A stretch of DNA of 64,000 nt, taken from UMGS1696 sp964621755 (lineage in GTDB: Bacteria > Bacillota > Clostridia > Oscillospirales > CAG-272). Location of the stretch: positions 1 through 64,000 of the forward strand of contig CAZUPI010000005.1 in the NCBI GenBank assembly GCA_964621755.1, read 5' to 3'. Position numbers and translations under genes: made by a program. The notes beneath the pieces were generated by a model. The model did not search any database, was not told where the DNA came from, and was given only the letters and a program-made list of their open reading frames with translations. Of this stretch, positions 59,197 through 64,000 are shown piece by piece. Every line of letters begins with the position of its first letter. Position 1 is the stretch's first letter.

Positions 59197-61488
59197 ATGA
59201 AAAGCGAAAAACTCACACGAGGGTGGAGCTTTACGGAAAACGGTGTGACGCGCGAAATCACAATCCCCCACGACTATATGATAGGCGCGGACCGCTGTCC
59301 CGATAGTCCAACCGCAGCTGACGGCGGATTTTTCACTCCGGGCCGCGCATCGTATGAATACAAATTTACCGCGTCGGAATGTACGCATCACTTTATTCGT
59401 TTTGACGGCGTGATGGGACTGTGCGAAGTGTTCGTCAACGGAAATCTTGTAAAACGTCACAGCTACGGATATACCGCATTTCTTTGTGATGCCGATGATT
59501 TTATCTTACCCGGCGAAAATACACTCCGTGTGAACGTCGACAATACTGCCCAGCCGTCTTCAAGATGGTACAGCGGTTCGGGTATCTATCGTGAGGTCGA
59601 CCTGCTCACCGCTAATCAGGATTATATCGCACCATATGGTATATATGCCAAAACGCTCAGCCTTCACGGAGACAGCGCGTACCTCTCGGTTGAAACAACC
59701 GTATGCGCAGATCGCCCGAAGACTGCTGCGCTTTGCCTGAAATTCGAATACCAGGGCGCGTGCATCTTCGAACTTATCCGTCACGTATGGCTTGAAAGAG
59801 GGGAAAACAAAATTCCGATAAAAACCACCCTCCACGGCATTAAAACATGGGCACCTGATGCTCCCGAGCTCTACACCGTTACCGCATCTATCACGACCGC
59901 ACAGTCCACGGATTCAGATAGCGCTACTTTTGGTATCCGTACCATCACATGTGACCCCGTACGCGGATTTATTTTAAACGGAGAACCTATCAAGCTGTAC
60001 GGCGCATGTGTTCATCACGATAACGGAATCGTCGGTGCGGCATCGTTCCGCTCCTCTGAGGAGCGCCGTGTGCGCATCCTTCGTGAAAACGGCTTCAATG
60101 CGATTCGCACCTCCCATAACCCTCCGTCAACCGTTCTTCTCGACGTGTGCGACCGTCTTGGGATGCTCGTGATTGATGAAATGTTTGACGCATGGAGAAT
60201 CGGAAAAAAGGATTTTGATTACCATATTTGGTTTGAGACCTACTTCAGTGAGGACACCACTGTTACCGTTCTCCGCGACAGAAATCATCCATCGGTTGTG
60301 ATGTGGTCGACCGGAAACGAAATTCCAGAGAAGAATGGCGTGTCGCACGGGTACCGAACGGGAAACGCGATAGCGGAAACTATTCGTTCGCTCGACGATA
60401 CCAGACCGCTTACGCATGCACTCTGCACCTTCTGGGATAATTCCGATTACGACAAAAAGGATAACGAAACGCACGACTATCCAGCGGACAAGCTGGATTT
60501 CTTCTCTGAAAAGACAATGTATATCGCCGATATTCTTGATGTTGTCGGTTACAATTATCTCCTGTTCCGCCTTGACAAGGACTTTATACGTTTTCCGGAC
60601 AGACTGGTTGCCATGACTGAGTCGTTCCCCATGGATGCCGTAGCTGCCAAAAAGGCAATGGACGAGCATATACGCTTTGTCGGCGAATTCGTGTGGACGG
60701 GCTGGGATTATTTCGGCGAAACCGGAATCGGCCATACGAAACCCGGAGAGGGTAGTACATGGGGTCTGACCAGCTATCCTGAACACACGGCCAACTGCGG
60801 TGACCTCGATATCTGCGGTTTCAAAACGCCTCAGTCGTATTATAGAGACGCTGCATGGTTCCCGGGCAGCGTGCGGATTATGACTGGCGACCCAGCAGAG
60901 TATGGTGCAAAATACAAAATATCCGCATGGGGCTTCTACCGTGTAAATCGCACGTGGAACTATGACTGTGCGGAAGGAGCGCCGACAACAGTTCATCTCT
61001 ATACTACAGCTGAAGAATGTGAGCTGTGGCAGGACGGGGTATCTCTCGGCAGAAAGTCCCCGAATGAGAAGGGAATTGCTGAATTTAACGTCGGATACAA
61101 GCCAGGCAAACTGGAAGCCGCCGCTTATCATGATGGAAAACTCACCGGACGGGATGTACTTGAAACCGCGGGAGAGCCGGTTGGCGTGAAAATTATTCCT
61201 GATGCAGCTCAGCAGGATGTAATCTATGCAGAAATCGCACTTGTGGACGAATCCAACAGACAGGCGGTCGGCTCGAGCGCAGTCATCACGGTTACTGCAG
61301 AGGGAGCTTCTGTCCTCGGAACGGGAAATGGAGACAAGAGCACGGTTCACAAATATCCCTCCAACGAGTGTGAAACATATCGTGGGCATATTCTGGCTGC
61401 ACTGCTTCCGGATGAAGGAACCACTGAAGTGAAAATCCACGTGACAAGCGACCTTGGATATTGCGACGAATGTGTAATAAAACTCTGA
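59197..61488 (+). CDS. GH2 beta-galactosidase
   Basis: The 763-residue protein has the jelly-roll sugar-binding domain (WSFTENGVTREITIPHDYM, FIRFDGVMGLCEVFVNG, SSRWYSGSGIYREV), an immunoglobulin-like domain, then the GH2 TIM barrel. GACVHHDNG and NAIRTSHNPPS precede the acid/base glutamate in MWSTGNE (about 373); the nucleophile glutamate is in VGEFVWTGWDY (about 496). C-terminal beta domains follow. No signal peptide is seen, so it acts on imported galactosides. AAAGGAG precedes the ATG. Confidence 0.93.
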   Translation: MKSEKLTRGWSFTENGVTREITIPHDYMIGADRCPDSPTAADGGFFTPGRASYEYKFTASECTHHFIRFDGVMGLCEVFVNGNLVKRHSYGYTAFLCDADDFILPGENTLRVNVDNTAQPSSRWYSGSGIYREVDLLTANQDYIAPYGIYAKTLSLHGDSAYLSVETTVCADRPKTAALCLKFEYQGACIFELIRHVWLERGENKIPIKTTLHGIKTWAPDAPELYTVTASITTAQSTDSDSATFGIRTITCDPVRGFILNGEPIKLYGACVHHDNGIVGAASFRSSEERRVRILRENGFNAIRTSHNPPSTVLLDVCDRLGMLVIDEMFDAWRIGKKDFDYHIWFETYFSEDTTVTVLRDRNHPSVVMWSTGNEIPEKNGVSHGYRTGNAIAETIRSLDDTRPLTHALCTFWDNSDYDKKDNETHDYPADKLDFFSEKTMYIADILDVVGYNYLLFRLDKDFIRFPDRLVAMTESFPMDAVAAKKAMDEHIRFVGEFVWTGWDYFGETGIGHTKPGEGSTWGLTSYPEHTANCGDLDICGFKTPQSYYRDAAWFPGSVRIMTGDPAEYGAKYKISAWGFYRVNRTWNYDCAEGAPTTVHLYTTAEECELWQDGVSLGRKSPNEKGIAEFNVGYKPGKLEAAAYHDGKLTGRDVLETAGEPVGVKIIPDAAQQDVIYAEIALVDESNRQAVGSSAVITVTAEGASVLGTGNGDKSTVHKYPSNECETYRGHILAALLPDEGTTEVKIHVTSDLGYCDECVIKL

Positions 61489-61503
61489 ACTGGAGATTTT
61501 AAA

Positions 61504-62043
61504 ATGCTTGAAGTAAAATCCAATCTGATGGACGAGTCGGCTGTATCGCGTTCTCTTGCGAGAATGACGCACGAAATCATCGAACGGAATAAGGGAATTG
61601 AAAATATTGTGCTGGTCGGCATCCGCAGAAGGGGCGTTTCCTTGTCGCATGTACTCGCGGAGAACATCAAAAAATTCGAAGACGCGGACGTTCCGGTGGG
61701 ATATATTGACATTACGCTTTACCGTGATGACCTTTCTAAAGAGTCTGAGGTTCCGACCACATCTGACAGCTTTCTTCCAGTCGATATTACGGGAAAGGTT
61801 GTCGTGCTTGTGGATGACGTCATTTACACTGGACGAACAGTGCGGGCGGCGATTGAAGCGGTATTCTCTCATGGCAGACCTGCTGCAATTCAACTTGCGG
61901 TGTTGATTGACCGCGGACATCGTGAGCTGCCGATTCGTCCCGACTTTGTAGGACGAAATATTCCCACATCAAAGGATGAGGTTGTGTCGGTTATGGTAGA
62001 GGAGTACGACGGGTGCAGCGCGGTTCGGATTATGAAAAAGTAA
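61504..62043 (+). CDS. pyrR: Pyrimidine operon attenuation protein / uracil phosphoribosyltransferase
   Basis: PyrR senses UMP, binds pyr mRNA leaders and has uracil phosphoribosyltransferase activity. The 179-residue protein has the PRPP motif VVVLVDDVIYTGRTVRAA, LVGIRRRGVSLS and the family ending RELPIRPDFVGRNIPTSKDE. GGAG precedes the ATG, 15 bases after the GH2 stop. No pyr genes or PyrR leader are visible nearby. Confidence 0.95.
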   Translation: MLEVKSNLMDESAVSRSLARMTHEIIERNKGIENIVLVGIRRRGVSLSHVLAENIKKFEDADVPVGYIDITLYRDDLSKESEVPTTSDSFLPVDITGKVVVLVDDVIYTGRTVRAAIEAVFSHGRPAAIQLAVLIDRGHRELPIRPDFVGRNIPTSKDEVVSVMVEEYDGCSAVRIMKK

Positions 62044-62052
62044 AGAAAAATA

Positions 62053-62090
62053 GGGAGTGACTTTTGAAAAAATCACTCCCAAACTTTTTA
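62053..62090 (+). repeat. Dispersed hairpin between pyrR and ybaK
   Basis: GGGAGTGACTTTT and AAAATCACTCCC pair around GAA, then AAACTTTTT. It serves two converging genes. Confidence 0.7.
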
Positions 62091-62099
62091 TATGAGGAT

Positions 62100-62573
62100 T
62101 CATGCTTTCGTCAGGTCCTTGAAGGCAGCGTCAAGATATGCGGCGAGTTTTTCAGGGTTAACCTGCATTTGCAAGCCGCGCATTCCCGCGCTGACATAGA
62201 TTTTGTCAAACACAATCGCGGTTTCGTGGATGTACGTCGGGAACTTTTTCTGCATTCCAACAGGCGAGCATCCGCCGCGTACATATCCGGTGAGCGGCAG
62301 CAGCTCCTTCACGTGAATCATCTCAACTCGCTTGACGCCGGCCGCCACCGCGCATTTCTTTAAATCAAGCTCCTCAGCAACCGGAATACAGAACACCTCG
62401 TGTCCGCCATGGTCATCGCGGCAGACGAGAGTTTTGAACATGCAGTCGGGGTCGATCCCAAGGATTTCTGCAGCGTGTGTACCGGAAAGATCGTCTTCAT
62501 CTACCTCATATGTCGAGCACTCGAACTCAATTCCGGCTGTTTCCAGAAGCCGAAGCGCATTTGTTTTTACCAT
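62100..62573 (-). CDS. ybaK: Aminoacyl-tRNA deacylase YbaK/EbsC (Cys-tRNA(Pro) type)
   Basis: The protein clears mischarged tRNA, typically Cys-tRNA(Pro). The 157-residue sequence shows the YbaK core: LRLLETAGIEFECSTYEVDEDDLSG, HAAEILGIDPDCMFKTLVCRDDHGG, the catalytic lysine region LDLKKCAVAAGVKRVEMI and GYVRGGCSPVGMQKKFPTYI. I start at the ATG of MVKTNALRLLE; the longer frame would use a TTG upstream. Confidence 0.92.
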   Translation of the reverse strand: MVKTNALRLLETAGIEFECSTYEVDEDDLSGTHAAEILGIDPDCMFKTLVCRDDHGGHEVFCIPVAEELDLKKCAVAAGVKRVEMIHVKELLPLTGYVRGGCSPVGMQKKFPTYIHETAIVFDKIYVSAGMRGLQMQVNPEKLAAYLDAAFKDLTKA

Positions 62574-62769
62574 AAATCTATCATACTCCCTATCCAATTT
62601 TTCTTTATCATAGCATAAAATTCATCCAAAATCAACCCGCGCCTATGTATAGCAAAGACTACAAGAATAATTTGTCATAAAAGCTGAAATATCAACAATA
62701 TGTCAATTGATGTTGTGTCAAAAAGATGATATAATTAAAAATAATATATTAAATAAAACCGGATAAGCT

Positions 62770-62815
62770 AAAAGTTCAAACATAACTTTTGCTTAAAAGT
62801 TTTTGAGGGGGTTCC
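62770..62815. repeat. Partial or decayed copy of the dispersed hairpin family
   Basis: AAAAGTT and AACTTTT form a short stem, followed by the conserved flank AAAAGTTTTTGAGGGGG. The G/C arms of the main hairpin are missing. Confidence 0.45.
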
Positions 62816-62846
62816 AATCTTATTAAAAAGAAAAACGGAGGAAATT

Positions 62847-63869
62847 ATGGGGGGCAAAATCAAAGGATACCTGAAAAAGTATTTTATTGACGCCATGGGC
62901 GCTATGACGCTGGGTCTCTTCACATCCCTGCTCATTGGTACCATCTTCAACACCATCGGTAAATACACAGGTCTTTCGTTCCTTGTAGAAATCAACAAAA
63001 TGGCATCCGCATCATCTGGTATGGCAATCGGTGCGGCAATCGCCTATTCTATGAAAGCACATCCGATGGTCATTTTTTCGTGCGCGACAGTCGGTTATGC
63101 GGGCTATTCTCTCGGCACCACAGTAGGGGAGGCAAGCATCACCGCAGGACCTGCCGGCGCATTTTTCGCAGTGATTGTCGCATGTGAAATCGGAATGCTT
63201 GTTTCAAAGAAGACGAAAATTGATATTCTTGTAACTCCAACTGTTACGATTCTTGTTGGATATTTTACTGCCCGATTCATATGTCCGGGCATTGCATATA
63301 TCATGTACTATCTTGGTTATTTCGTCAATACCGCAACAGAGTATCAGCCCTTCGTGATGGGCATCATAGTGTCCGTAGTGGTCGGCGTCATTCTTACATT
63401 GCCCATTTCCAGTGCGGCAATCTGTGCAATGATATCCATCACCGGACTTGCCGGCGGGGCAGCGGCGGTCGGATGTTGCTGTCAAATGGTCGGATTTGCG
63501 GTTTGTAGCTTCCGCGAAAATAAGTGGGGCGGCATCGTGTCGCAGGGACTTGGCACATCAATGCTCCAGATGAGTAATATCTGCCGTAAGCCGCAGATTT
63601 GGATTCCCCCGACATTTGCAGCAGCTGTGTGCGGCCCCATCTCAACCCTCGTATTCAAGCTCAAGTGCTCTGGTATTTCCGCCGGAATGGGAACGTGCGG
63701 GCTTGTCGGCCCTATCGGTATCATCACTGACTCCGGTACCTCGCCCATGACGTGGGTCGGCCTTGTCTTATTATGCGTTGTTCTGCCCGGACTTATTTCG
63801 CTTGCGGTATCAGAACTTATGCGCAAATTCGGCTGGATTCAATTTGGCGACATGAAGCTGGACGCATAA
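62847..63869 (+). CDS. PTS EIIC-like membrane protein (PTS_EIIC_2 type)
   Basis: The 340-residue protein has about nine or ten hydrophobic segments and an unusual wealth of Gly, Ala and Cys. The GAMTLGLFTSLLIGTIFNTIG start, MAIGAAIAYSMKAHPMVIFSCATVGYAG and TCGLVGPIGIITDSG are typical of PTS IIC-like integral membrane proteins that occur without IIA or IIB partners. Its substrate is unknown. GGAGGAAATT precedes the ATG. Confidence 0.82.
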   Translation: MGGKIKGYLKKYFIDAMGAMTLGLFTSLLIGTIFNTIGKYTGLSFLVEINKMASASSGMAIGAAIAYSMKAHPMVIFSCATVGYAGYSLGTTVGEASITAGPAGAFFAVIVACEIGMLVSKKTKIDILVTPTVTILVGYFTARFICPGIAYIMYYLGYFVNTATEYQPFVMGIIVSVVVGVILTLPISSAAICAMISITGLAGGAAAVGCCCQMVGFAVCSFRENKWGGIVSQGLGTSMLQMSNICRKPQIWIPPTFAAAVCGPISTLVFKLKCSGISAGMGTCGLVGPIGIITDSGTSPMTWVGLVLLCVVLPGLISLAVSELMRKFGWIQFGDMKLDA

Positions 63870-63897
63870 AATATAGGTTTATTTGGAGGAAAAAGAT

Positions 63898-64000
63898 ATG
63901 AATGAGGACAAAAAGTGTCCAAGATGCGGCGCACCGGTGCAGGACGGCAGTGCGTTCTGCGGGGAATGCGGCTGTCCTTTAAACGGACAGCAGAACGCCG
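63898..64000 (+). CDS. Zinc-ribbon protein, 5' end (partial)
   Basis: The gene starts 28 bases after the EIIC-like gene, with TTGGAGG upstream. It encodes KCPRCGAPVQDGSAFCGECG, a double CxxC zinc ribbon found at the start of many membrane or regulatory proteins. The rest lies outside the window. Confidence 0.8.
   Translation, partial: MNEDKKCPRCGAPVQDGSAFCGECGCPLNGQQNA

Noticed and set aside
60127..61920. Minus-strand frame of 597 codons opposite the beta-galactosidase and pyrR
   Set aside because: Both sense genes carry full catalytic motifs, and the antisense product is low-complexity and unlike any family.

Overview
The window looks like a chromosomal segment of a spore-forming anaerobic clostridium, probably a gut Oscillospiraceae- or Christensenellales-type bacterium. 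The evidence is a complete spoIIA operon (spoIIAA, spoIIAB, sigF), ytfJ/gerW and ytfI-like spore genes, a SleL/YaaH-type cortex hydrolase, a pyrophosphate-type phosphofructokinase, radical-SAM and glycyl-radical activases, low-to-middling G+C, and many genes for host or plant glycans. No tRNA, rRNA or CRISPR array was seen.

Layout. 1-800 is a scar: the end of an unidentified element next to a SPASM-domain stump of a radical SAM peptide maturase, followed by a decayed lipoprotein gene (832-2122). 2207-12605 (minus strand) is housekeeping: rluB, a D,D-carboxypeptidase, ytfJ, a ytfI-like gene, scpB, scpA, an M50 protease, lysA, engB and lon. 12924-19211 (plus) holds an unusually long sigma factor, a GNAT protein, an RqcH/NFACT protein and a HAD phosphatase. 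19328-27943 holds a Nudix gene, a small leader-like protein, pfp, spoIIA, recR-ybaB-dnaX, the SRP RNA and enolase. 28101-29387 is an alpha-L-fucosidase.

The most striking part is 29565-40261. A SleL/YaaH-like gene (two LysM domains, then GH18) is split by a 9,395-bp element. The element carries a large serine recombinase at its right end, a 38-residue companion ORF, a uroporphyrinogen decarboxylase-like gene, and a TPP-riboswitch-controlled thiamine set (thiS, thiG, thiH, tenI-like, thiE, thiD, cytX). Both junctions share CCT. Joining them at that triplet restores a 433-codon reading frame, and the joined element ends form a symmetric attP with a CC centre. The geometry matches skin-like elements that are excised during sporulation, here with a vitamin-biosynthesis cargo.

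40299-61488 is largely a carbohydrate and ester catabolism region: BNR/sialidase-like protein, GH99/WbsX-like hydrolase, SGNH hydrolase, M18 aminopeptidase, fructose-6-phosphate aldolase-like protein, DUF4886, alpha/beta hydrolase, sugar isomerase, anaerobic sulfatase maturase, alpha-galactosidase-like GH and GH2 beta-galactosidase. It also has a secreted FKBP/trigger-factor-like lipoprotein, a TagA-type glycosyltransferase and an acyl carrier protein. The window ends with pyrR, a YbaK deacylase, a PTS EIIC-like membrane protein and the start of a zinc-ribbon protein.

A family of about 17 related intergenic hairpins (G-run, ACTTTT, loop, AAAAGT, C-run, with a flank like CCCCTTTCAAAACCTTTT) is scattered over the chromosomal part. 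I found no clear copy inside the 9.4-kb insertion.
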